From: Candidatus Muproteobacteria bacterium
GTDB taxonomy: Bacteria; Pseudomonadota; Gammaproteobacteria; Acidiferrobacterales; Sulfurifustaceae
Direction of reading: 5' to 3'
NCBI GenBank assembly: GCA_023266455.1
Contig: JAHFQD010000102.1
Coordinates: forward strand, 1-6,898
Length of the DNA: 6,898 bases
A model generated the notes under the pieces. The model worked only from the letters and a program-made list of their open reading frames with translations, had not been told where the DNA came from and searched no databases. The stretch's first letter is position 1; every line of letters begins with the position of its first letter. A program made the position numbers and the translations under genes. Shown piece by piece: positions 1 to 5,033 of this stretch.

Positions 1-1088
1 CCTTCGGATAAGCGGGTGCGCCGGGCGATGCGCTCGACCACATGCCGGTATCGATCACGCGTGGAGGAATCCATTTCGCGGTAGGCGTTACCGGGATCAT
101 CGCGCAGAGTCTGCTCGACCACGCTCAGGGTCTCGACAAAATCGCGCCAGTCCATCGCCCCTAGAAACCGAAGACTGCCGATGCAGTTACTAATCGAAAC
201 CTGGTTGGCAGCCTGCTGCCGGTTTCCGGCTTGCACGAACTTCTCGATCGTCATGTCCGATTCAGCGAGTCGCTGCTCGACCCAAGACAGCGGCATCGCC
301 AACGCCGGACCCTGTCCGCGCAGGCGGCGCGCCAATTCGGCAACGAACGGGAATGACATCGGCGGATCGGAACGCGCCATGTCGGCGATCACCAGGACTA
401 GACTCTTCGGATCTTTCTCGGCGATCTCGATCATCTGGTCGGCCCACGTATTGGCCAGGTCGTGATCGATACGGTCGGCGGCGATGCGACCGGCAACGCG
501 CCGCAGATTCTCGATCAACGACAATCGCAGCATGATCGGGATCGCCCACAATTCACCGAGCGTGAGTGGAGAGAGGGTCTGATAGGCGGCAACAAAACGG
601 CGCAGACTTTCGGGATCTACCTGACCATCGCCGTGCGTGATGGTCTCGATCGCAATGTCATACACGCGCGCGAGCCCGGCCGACGGGCCGTGCTGCAAAC
701 ACGGCAGTTCCCGACTGTAGCCTTTCGGCAGATGGCGCTTGGCCGTGCGAATCTGCTCTTCAACAAGATAGAAATTATCGAGCAGCCACTCACCGGCGGG
801 CGTAATCCGCTGCTTGGCCGTGACCGTCGCCGTGAGCAAAGTGAAGACTTCAATGAGAACGTCCTTGTTCTCCGCCAGCCGCATCAACAGCTGATCTCGC
901 GCGCGTCTCGCGCTCAGCGTGTGCGACGCCGCGAGGCGTTTGCCGTGCTGCTCCATTTGATCGGCGCTGAACAATTCTGATCGCAGCGGCGAATCATCGA
1001 ACAAATATTTACCCAACGCGCGACGTTCGCGAAGACGCCGCCAAAACCGGAGCCAATGTCCAAAGACGGTCGCACTGCCTGCATTCAT
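1..1088 (-). CDS. ndvB: Cyclic beta-1,2-glucan synthetase, N-terminal part (cut by left edge)
   Basis: The minus strand is open from the ATG at 1088-1086 to the left edge, 362 codons without a stop. The translation matches the conserved N-terminal region of NdvB/Cgs proteins. Recognisable blocks are ITPAGEWLLDNFYLVEEQIR, HLPKGYSRELP, GELWAIPIMLRLSLIENLRR, QVSISNCIGSLRFLGAMDWR and STRDRYRHVVERIARR. Family members are very large inner-membrane enzymes (about 2,800 residues). They make cyclic beta-1,2-glucans from UDP-glucose with a GT84 glycosyltransferase domain, and set ring size with a C-terminal GH94 phosphorylase domain. Both catalytic domains and the membrane segments would lie beyond the window, so activity cannot be judged here. 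The start is supported by AAGGAGGA (complement of 1099-1106) ten bases upstream. The product is periplasmic and linked to osmotic adaptation and host interaction in other bacteria. The gene is divergent from the Crp/Fnr regulator. Family assignment rests on recognition of the conserved blocks. Confidence 0.9.
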   Translation of the reverse strand, partial: MNAGSATVFGHWLRFWRRLRERRALGKYLFDDSPLRSELFSADQMEQHGKRLAASHTLSARRARDQLLMRLAENKDVLIEVFTLLTATVTAKQRITPAGEWLLDNFYLVEEQIRTAKRHLPKGYSRELPCLQHGPSAGLARVYDIAIETITHGDGQVDPESLRRFVAAYQTLSPLTLGELWAIPIMLRLSLIENLRRVAGRIAADRIDHDLANTWADQMIEIAEKDPKSLVLVIADMARSDPPMSFPFVAELARRLRGQGPALAMPLSWVEQRLAESDMTIEKFVQAGNRQQAANQVSISNCIGSLRFLGAMDWRDFVETLSVVEQTLRDDPGNAYREMDSSTRDRYRHVVERIARRTRLSE

Positions 1089-1265
1089 TTCGAAGGATTC
1101 CTCCTTGGTGGCGAACGCCACGAATCCATTCGCCACGAGCGGGCTTCAAGGAGCGGGGCGAGCGATACCGCCTTGACGGTGTAACGAGTGGGACTGAGTC
1201 AGGGTCGCGCGGCCGGAACGATCGAGCCGAGCATGCCCTAGAGAGTGAAAATTCGAGACGCGGGA

Positions 1266-1274
1266 ATTGTACCA
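1266..1274 (-). promoter_or_regulatory. Possible extended -10 element of ndvB
   Basis: Read on the minus strand this is TGGTACAAT, a TG-N-TACAAT extended -10 with five of six matches to the sigma-70 consensus hexamer. No good -35 hexamer lies 16-18 bases further upstream, which extended -10 promoters can tolerate. It would give a leader of roughly 170-180 bases before the ndvB start codon. Transcription start is not shown by sequence; this is a moderate guess. Confidence 0.35.
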
Positions 1275-1279
1275 GAACG

Positions 1280-1299
1280 AGCGGCAATAGCTTGCCACT
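1280..1299. promoter_or_regulatory. Operator-like dyad upstream of ndvB
   Basis: AGCGGCAATAGCTTGCCACT is a 20-bp dyad: GGCAA/TTGCC arms around TAGC, extended by AG/CT with one mismatch. It sits where the -35 region would be for the possible ndvB promoter at 1266-1274, a typical place for a regulator to act. It does not match the classical CRP (TGTGA-N6-TCACA) or FNR (TTGAT-N4-ATCAA) half-sites, so the binding factor is unknown. Confidence 0.35.
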
Positions 1300-1380
1300 C
1301 CGTTGTTCACATCGGCTTAACGCATCGAACCTGCGTTCGCTACAGCAACATTCGACTACTGTAACGAAAATGTATCGTCA

Positions 1381-1402
1381 GTATGTATGCTGTCGCACAT
1401 AC
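1381..1402. promoter_or_regulatory. Inverted repeat GTATGT-N10-ACATAC upstream of the Crp/Fnr gene
   Basis: Two perfect six-base arms (1381-1386 and 1397-1402) are separated by ten bases, a 22-bp footprint compatible with a dimeric regulator. It lies about 107 bp before the regulator's start codon, next to the AT-rich stretch, so it could be an operator near that gene's promoter. The half-site is not a known Crp/Fnr consensus. Short arms can arise by chance. Confidence 0.3.
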
Positions 1403-1422
1403 GATGAATAATTTATTTTTTA

Positions 1423-1507
1423 GAATTCCTCTTTAGCTATTTCTGATGTGCGTTGACATGCAGCATGTGTGCACATTCGCCCGTGTTAATAGTACGAAGA
1501 GGAATTC
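1423..1507 (+). promoter_or_regulatory. Long-range inverted repeat that can mask the Crp/Fnr ribosome binding site
   Basis: GAATTCCTCTT (1423-1433) is the exact reverse complement of AAGAGGAATTC (1497-1507). The right arm contains the AGAGGA ribosome binding site of the regulator that starts at 1509. If the transcript begins upstream of 1423, the arms would form an 11-bp helix (plus a possible U-G pair) that hides the ribosome binding site. The 63-base loop contains further palindromes, ACATGCAGCATGT (1456-1468) and TGTGCACA (1468-1475), that could form inner hairpins. The repeat is seen directly; its regulatory role is inference. Confidence 0.45.
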
Positions 1508-1508
1508 C

Positions 1509-2222
1509 ATGTCTATCGCGAAATACATCCCGGCAACCAACAGCGTACTGCGATCCCTGTCCCGCAAGGACAGTCAGCGTCTGTTCGCACGTCACGAACA
1601 AGTCAATCTTACGTATGGCGACGTACTCTGCGAGCCCGGGAAACAACTCCGATATGTTTATTTTCTCAACAGCGGAATCATTTCCTTACTAGCTCCGGTG
1701 GACGGACATGCGAGCGTGGAAGTCGGGCTGGTCGGCAGCGAAGGCATGGCGGGTATGGCGCTGTTTTTGGGTGTGGGCGTTTCACCGGTGCGCATGCTGG
1801 TACAAGGTTCCGGTACGGCGATGCGAATCAAGGCGGCGGCGTTTCGCCATGAGATCGAACGCAACCCGGTGTTGCAGCGCGCGCTAAACCGCTATCTCTA
1901 TGGGTTCATGGCGCAAGTCGCACAAACGGCCGGCTGTAATCGCTTTCATCGAATAGGCACACGTCTCGCTCGCTGGCTGCTGATGACGCACGATCGGATA
2001 AGGTCAAACGAGTTTCGACTCACGCACGAATTTCTTGCACACATGTTGGGAGTGCGGCGCGCGGGCATCACGCTGGCCGCCAACATCCTGCAAAAGAAAA
2101 AACTGATCCGATATAGCCGAGGCAAAATTACGATTCTTAATCGCCAGGGTTTGGAACGTGCTTCCTGCGGATGTTATCGGACCGTCAACGATATTTGCGA
2201 GCACATATCGGTGGGCATTTGA
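1509..2222 (+). CDS. Crp/Fnr-family transcriptional regulator
   Basis: A 237-residue protein with a cyclic-nucleotide-binding-like beta-roll domain (about residues 28-115), a dimerisation helix (about 118-142) and a C-terminal winged helix-turn-helix (about 165-210). The recognition region is HEFLAHMLGVRRAGITLAA. It would act as a cytoplasmic DNA-binding dimer. The start at 1509 is chosen over an upstream in-frame ATG at 1446 because AGAGGA sits six bases before it and the family's N-terminus aligns there. The phosphate-binding cassette of true CRP (GE-L near PRxA) is not evident; the equivalent stretch is GSEGMAGMALFLGVGVSP, so cAMP binding is doubtful. No N-terminal FNR-type cysteine cluster for an iron-sulfur centre is seen. 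Cysteines 220, 222 and 230 lie in the C-terminal tail; CxCY at this place is common in this subgroup. Ligand and targets are unknown. It is divergent from ndvB and convergent with the CsbD gene. Confidence 0.9.
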   Translation: MSIAKYIPATNSVLRSLSRKDSQRLFARHEQVNLTYGDVLCEPGKQLRYVYFLNSGIISLLAPVDGHASVEVGLVGSEGMAGMALFLGVGVSPVRMLVQGSGTAMRIKAAAFRHEIERNPVLQRALNRYLYGFMAQVAQTAGCNRFHRIGTRLARWLLMTHDRIRSNEFRLTHEFLAHMLGVRRAGITLAANILQKKKLIRYSRGKITILNRQGLERASCGCYRTVNDICEHISVGI

Positions 2223-2233
2223 TCTTGTTGCAT

Positions 2234-2255
2234 GCCGGCCCGCTCCTACAAGAGC
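2234..2255 (-). repeat. Possible REP-like half element between convergent genes
   Basis: On the minus strand this reads GCTCTTGTAGGAGCGGGCCG followed by GC. It resembles the TGTAGGAGCGG core of repetitive extragenic palindromes found in many Pseudomonas and Xanthomonadales genomes. It lies in the 77-bp gap between the convergent regulator and CsbD genes, a usual REP position. Only one copy is visible and the palindromic second half is imperfect, so the assignment is tentative. Confidence 0.3.
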
Positions 2256-2299
2256 CAGCGCAATCGCACTAGCGTGTTCGCATGGCGCCCAGAGTACAT

Positions 2300-2497
2300 C
2301 TAGTGGTGACGTCCGAGCTCCTTCAGATGCTGCTCGGCCTTGTCTCTGGCTAGACCGTAGTGCTCCTGCAGCTTGCCGAACAGGTATTCCTGGTTGCCTT
2401 CGGCCTGCTTGAGATCGTCGTCCGTGAGTTTGCCCCACTTTTGCTTGATCTTGCCGGAGAGCTGCTTCCAATTGCCTTTGGCGATATCTTCGTTCAT
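2300..2497 (-). CDS. CsbD-like small stress protein
   Basis: A 65-residue hydrophilic protein that matches the CsbD family along its whole length. It has the signature [20 protein letters not shown] near the N-terminus, followed by [17 protein letters not shown] and a charged helical tail ending in HH. CsbD-like proteins are small, cytoplasmic, abundant under general stress or stationary phase in many bacteria, and have no established biochemical activity. The length is typical. The upstream ribosome binding site is weak (GAGAA, about eight bases before ATG). It follows the BON-domain gene by 38 bp on the same strand, so the two are probably co-transcribed. Confidence 0.9.
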   Translation of the reverse strand: MNEDIAKGNWKQLSGKIKQKWGKLTDDDLKQAEGNQEYLFGKLQEHYGLARDKAEQHLKELGRHH

Positions 2498-2535
2498 GGC
2501 TTGTTTCTCGTTACGGTGATAAGAATTTAAACCGA

Positions 2536-3144
2536 TTACTTGCTGGCGACGGTGAGGGCGGACGTGTCCACGCTCTTCACGCCTTCCACTTTTTCAGCGA
2601 TGTCCTTCACATGATCGATGGCATCTTGGTTTGCTAGCGCACCTTTCAAGACCACCACGCCGTGAATCGTTTTTACGCTTACATCAAAACCCTTACTGAG
2701 ACTGTTAGCGAGAAGCTCGGATTTCACCTTAGTGGTGATCCAACTATCGGACACGGCCCGGCCAGTATTCGCGGCGGACTCGCTGCTTCCGGGCGTCCTC
2801 AAGTTGTTGTCAACGCTCTTGACACCATCGACCGACTTTGTCGCTGTCTCGGCCGCGGACTTTGCGTTCGAGCTGCTGGCCGAGCCATCGAGCGTGACCA
2901 CGCCATTGGTGGTGGTTACGCTGATCTGGGATTTTTTGAGGCTGTCGTTTTCCATCAACTTGGTCTTCACCTTCGCAGTGATGGCAGTGTCGGTGGCCGC
3001 TGCACCCCAATTGTCGCTATGCGCCTGCGGTATGGATGCATCATTGGAGGCGGCATCAACCGTGCCGACACCAAACCCGGCAACTAGACCAGCAACGATT
3101 AGCGCGTTGCGCAATGAAGTCTTACTAAAGGGGATCCTATTCAT
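2536..3144 (-). CDS. Secreted protein with two BON domains (OsmY-like)
   Basis: A 202-residue protein. Residues 1-31 form a signal peptide: basic start, hydrophobic core [15 protein letters not shown], likely cleavage after VDA at 31. Two BON domains follow, about residues 50-117 and 131-200. Both carry the expected pattern of an ITxKVKxxL helix, a turn with GVV-L-G (NGVVTLDG and HGVVVLKG) and a VxGVKSVD end. Two BON domains behind a signal peptide is the architecture of E. coli OsmY, a periplasmic protein induced by osmotic stress; BON domains are thought to bind membranes or phospholipids. The linker (about 118-130) is Ser/Ala-rich. The start at 3144 is preferred over an upstream in-frame ATG at 3219 because it begins the signal peptide and has GGAG eight bases upstream. 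It is the first recognised gene of a unit with CsbD. Confidence 0.9.
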   Translation of the reverse strand: MNRIPFSKTSLRNALIVAGLVAGFGVGTVDAASNDASIPQAHSDNWGAAATDTAITAKVKTKLMENDSLKKSQISVTTTNGVVTLDGSASSSNAKSAAETATKSVDGVKSVDNNLRTPGSSESAANTGRAVSDSWITTKVKSELLANSLSKGFDVSVKTIHGVVVLKGALANQDAIDHVKDIAEKVEGVKSVDTSALTVASK

Positions 3145-3238
3145 AATTGTTTCTCCGATTTGTTGTAGACACGACTGGCTTTGCGAAGGGCGAATCCTTG
3201 GTATCAAAAAGTGCTGCAATGGAAAGTATCGTTTTCAT
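3137..3238 (-). CDS. Candidate 33-residue leader ORF overlapping the BON gene start
   Basis: An ATG at 3238-3236 is preceded at five bases by AGAGG (complement of 3244-3248), a well-placed ribosome binding site. The frame runs 33 codons, beginning MKTILSIAALFDTKD, and stops at TAG 3139-3137. That is eight bases inside the overlap with the BON gene, whose ATG is at 3144-3142 in another frame. The stop and the next start are thus close enough for translational coupling, and the BON ribosome binding site lies inside this ORF. The N-terminus looks like a short signal-peptide beginning, but the rest is polar. No family is recognised. It may be a leader peptide, a small protein or chance. Confidence 0.35.
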   Translation of the reverse strand: MKTILSIAALFDTKDSPFAKPVVSTTNRRNNYE

Positions 3239-3589
3239 AGTGGCCTCTCATGATTAACGGTTGGAAAAAATTGGACATGCCGTAGAAGAAATTGTTCTGT
3301 CGTTCTTTGCTCTATGGTGCTCGCACGGCCGCTGTTTTCGGTAACGACAGCTTGCTCGCGAGCGTCGGCCTTGTCGGTGCGGTATCACACATGGCGATAC
3401 ACCAACGCGAAGGAATAGCGAACTGATACTTCTCCAGGCGCGGTATCAGCGCGGGTGTGCGCCACCGCACCGAGTCGCTCTCATTTTCGGCGTACAACTG
3501 AATGATGCGCATGGCAATTTGCTGCCGTGCCATGACAGCGCTTTATGTTGCAGCTGTCCCGAATCTACAGTACTTAAGGAGCAACGATC
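3145..3589. other. Divergent intergenic region between the BON and DUF883-like genes
   Basis: This 445-bp region separates two divergent stress-type operons and must hold both promoters. Besides the candidate leader ORF (3137-3238), it contains a minus-strand open frame at 3312-3533 without a ribosome binding site, treated as a possible relic. No promoter hexamer pair here is good enough to name. The weak TTGCTG (3519-3524) and TTTATG (3542-3547) pair, 17 bases apart, matches consensus at only about half the positions. CTACAGT (3565-3571) resembles a RpoS-type -10 but has no support beyond that. Confidence 0.5.
3312..3533 (-). pseudogene. Possible relic of a small coding sequence (copy A)
   Basis: A 73-codon open frame with no ribosome binding site before its ATG. 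Its early part, MRIIQLYAENESDSVRWRT (about 3510-3454), resembles at protein level a second, frameshifted stretch near 6550-6490 on the same strand (LYTEREGHSVRYRT). The rest of the frame, rich in R, P and A, looks non-coding. The shared segment suggests both descend from a small gene or a mobile fragment. I recognise no family. It may not be expressed. Confidence 0.3.
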
Positions 3590-3763
3590 ATGGAACAACA
3601 TCATCTCAAAAGCGCCGTATCGAGCACACAAACCCTGGCCGTCGACAAATATAAGCAAGCGGCGGCGGCTATCGATCGCTATGTGAGCGATAGTCCCTGG
3701 AGAACGCTCGGGATCGCGGCGGCGATCGGCGCGCTGATCGGTTTCTTCACGGCCAAGCGTTAA
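3590..3763 (+). CDS. Short DUF883-like (ElaB/YqjD-type) membrane protein
   Basis: A 57-residue protein. The N-terminal 30 residues are a polar amphipathic helix. Then comes the DUF883 C-terminal signature YVSDSPWRTLGIAAAIGALI, a glycine/alanine-rich membrane segment (about 39-54) and a basic end TAKR. In E. coli, ElaB, YqjD and YgaM are C-tail-anchored inner-membrane proteins, RpoS-dependent, with YqjD and ElaB reported to bind ribosomes in stationary phase. This copy keeps the tail anchor but is shorter than the usual 100 or so residues. The start is supported by AAGGAG eight bases upstream. It opens a four-gene plus-strand operon and is 32 bp before a second DUF883-like gene. Ribosome binding here is inference from the family. 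Confidence 0.8.
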   Translation: MEQHHLKSAVSSTQTLAVDKYKQAAAAIDRYVSDSPWRTLGIAAAIGALIGFFTAKR

Positions 3764-3795
3764 GCCGAACCACAATGTTATATTGGAGAGACACA

Positions 3796-4167
3796 ATGAA
3801 AACTACCGAGCACGCGAGCACCCCTTCCGCGCCCGATCATCTTCCGAAAGGTGACAGCGCTTTAAACAAGGCAGTGATGGGCGCGCATCAAATCATAGAT
3901 AAGGCAACTAATAACGCCGCTGAAAATATTGTGCACAAAGCCGCACCGACTTTTGATCGCACGGTGGAACTTGCGCACCAAGCTTTGCACAACGCCGCTG
4001 CCGCGGCTGCGCCGGCTTCCGACTGGCTTAGCGAGCAAGCCGTAGACCTGAACGCGACACAGAAAAAACTTGTCGAGGATGCGCGTAAATACGTGGCGGC
4101 GAATCCGTTAACGTCTCTGGGCATCGCACTTGCGGCGGGCTTTCTCATCAGCCGCATGTTTCGTTGA
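3796..4167 (+). CDS. DUF883-like C-tail-anchored protein
   Basis: A 123-residue protein with a polar, Ala-rich, mostly helical body and a C-terminal anchor, YVAANPLTSLGIALAAGFLI followed by SRMFR. This is the DUF883/ElaB-YqjD pattern of proline, LGIA, a Gly/Ala-rich hydrophobic helix and a terminal arginine. The body (about 20-85) is predicted helical from its heptad-like Ala spacing. The start at 3796 is chosen over an in-frame ATG at 3775 because GGAG lies seven bases before it. It is the second of two tandem DUF883-like genes and is followed after 20 bp by a YqjE-like gene, the same order as yqjD-yqjE in E. coli. Likely role: stationary-phase or stress membrane protein. Only the tail is strongly conserved, so the specific function is uncertain. 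Confidence 0.8.
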   Translation: MKTTEHASTPSAPDHLPKGDSALNKAVMGAHQIIDKATNNAAENIVHKAAPTFDRTVELAHQALHNAAAAAAPASDWLSEQAVDLNATQKKLVEDARKYVAANPLTSLGIALAAGFLISRMFR

Positions 4168-4187
4168 TCGCCCGCGACCGATAGACG

Positions 4188-4598
4188 ATGGACTTCTCCG
4201 CCAAACACTTCACTGAAGTAACTCCGCCGCCAGCCGAAAGTGTTTTTAGCGAAGTTGCTAATACATTCACCTCGATGCGACGAGTTGTCTCCAATTTCTT
4301 CGAGTTGTTTTCGCTCGAAGTCCGTCGTGCCAGCCTTACGTTCACGTGGATGGTGGTGTGGGGCGCGATCGCCGCGATGTTTATCGTCACTACCTGGCTC
4401 GGCCTCATGGGCGCCTTGGCACTGTGGATCGTTTTGCTTGGCGCAACGTGGATAAGCGCGATCGTGGTAATTTCGCTGGCGAATTTACTTGCGGCGGCGG
4501 TTAGTTTATTTGTTTGCGTAATGATCAGTCGGGATCTACTTTTTCCCGCCACCCGGAAACAACTCGACGTATCGCCGATACGATCCGACGCGACATGA
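4188..4598 (+). CDS. YqjE-like inner-membrane protein (PF07332, phage holin superfamily III)
   Basis: A 136-residue protein. A soluble N-terminus (1-50) contains the amphipathic segment VVSNFFELFSLEVRRA, characteristic of this family (helix, then LExxRA). Two hydrophobic segments follow, about 54-82 and 86-112, joined by a short turn. The C-terminal tail (113-136) is polar. PF07332 members such as E. coli YqjE are small membrane proteins next to YqjD. Despite the family name there is no sign of a phage here, and lysis activity should not be assumed. The ribosome binding site is weak (GATAGA). Its TGA stop overlaps the start of the next gene as ATGA (4595-4598), which implies translational coupling. 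Confidence 0.82.
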   Translation: MDFSAKHFTEVTPPPAESVFSEVANTFTSMRRVVSNFFELFSLEVRRASLTFTWMVVWGAIAAMFIVTTWLGLMGALALWIVLLGATWISAIVVISLANLLAAAVSLFVCVMISRDLLFPATRKQLDVSPIRSDAT

Positions 4599-4948
4599 AA
4601 CCGTTTATCACTCGATCCGCCATTCTTTCCGCCGAACGTCGACTCGCGCAATCCAAGCGCGAGTTGCGGGAATACTCCCGTCGAATTCGATCGGCATGGC
4701 GATCGAGATTAGGACAGCCGTCATCTCTGTTCGTCGCTGCGGGAGCAGGAACGCTGATCGGCATTTGGTTCGCGCGCCGCCACAAAGCGCACGTCGCGCC
4801 GGACACCATGGCTGCATCGGCGCCGCGATCCGACTGGGTATCCACATTTTTATTTCGCTTCGGCATGCAACGTCTTGCCGAAGTATGGGCAAACCTTCGC
4901 ACTTACGATCGACAACACGCTGCTACAAAAGATTCGGCGATAAAATAA
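4595..4948 (+). CDS. YqjK-like protein, coupled to the YqjE-like gene
   Basis: A 117-residue, very basic protein. The N-terminal helix is rich in Arg/Glu (about 11-38, SAERRLAQSKRELREYSRRI). A short hydrophobic segment follows (about 45-60, LFVAAGAGTLIGIWFA) ending in ARRHK, then a polar linker and a second amphipathic helix (about 81-105). E. coli YqjK, third gene of the yqjD-yqjE-yqjK set, has the same plan: N-terminal charged helix, one hydrophobic segment, C-terminal helix. The start at 4595 is preferred over the upstream in-frame ATG at 4514 because it forms an ATGA overlap with the previous stop and avoids an 81-base overlap; no separate ribosome binding site is seen. Assignment rests mostly on position and architecture, since sequence similarity is weak. 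Function unknown. Confidence 0.65.
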   Translation: MKPFITRSAILSAERRLAQSKRELREYSRRIRSAWRSRLGQPSSLFVAAGAGTLIGIWFARRHKAHVAPDTMAASAPRSDWVSTFLFRFGMQRLAEVWANLRTYDRQHAATKDSAIK

Positions 4949-5033
4949 TCTGATTGTTGTGCAACCGCTAACTCCTGACTCGTCCCCGCCTTCACAAACG
5001 GGGGAGCCATCGCCGTTAAACAGAACCCATTAT

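Larger units (their letters stand above)
1089..1508. promoter_or_regulatory. Divergent intergenic region between ndvB and the Crp/Fnr gene
   Basis: This 420-bp region has no convincing gene; open frames within it have no ribosome binding site or recognisable product. It must carry the promoters of two divergent genes. The half near ndvB is GC-rich, while 1403-1445 is strongly AT-rich. Several dyads are visible and listed separately: one next to a possible ndvB promoter (1280-1299), one at 1381-1402, a cluster at 1456-1475, and a long-range inverted repeat (1423-1433 with 1497-1507) that covers the regulator's ribosome binding site. Confidence 0.7.

Noticed and set aside
462..980. Plus-strand 172-codon open frame
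   Set aside because: It is the antisense shadow of the ndvB reading frame, which gives clear family motifs on the minus strand.
1009..1287. Minus-strand 92-codon open frame across the ndvB upstream region
   Set aside because: It overlaps the ndvB start in another frame, has no ribosome binding site and its product is Arg/Ser/Pro-rich without recognisable content.
1453..1491. TTGACA (1453-1458) as the -35 of the Crp/Fnr promoter
   Set aside because: At 17 bases spacing there is no -10 (TTCGCC), and the only AT-rich hexamer, TTAATA at 1486-1491, is 27 bases away and would place the start at or beyond the ribosome binding site.
2732..3253. Plus-strand 173-codon open frame opposite the BON gene
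   Set aside because: The opposite strand encodes an unmistakable signal peptide and two BON domains; this is its shadow.
4188..4598. Phage holin and prophage remnant
   Set aside because: The PF07332 family name refers to holins, but the neighbours are the yqjD/yqjK-type chromosomal set and no phage gene is present.
4984..5003. CCCCG/CGGGG hairpin between the convergent operons as a terminator
   Set aside because: The stem is only five base pairs with a ten-base loop and no T-run follows on either strand, so it is too weak to call.
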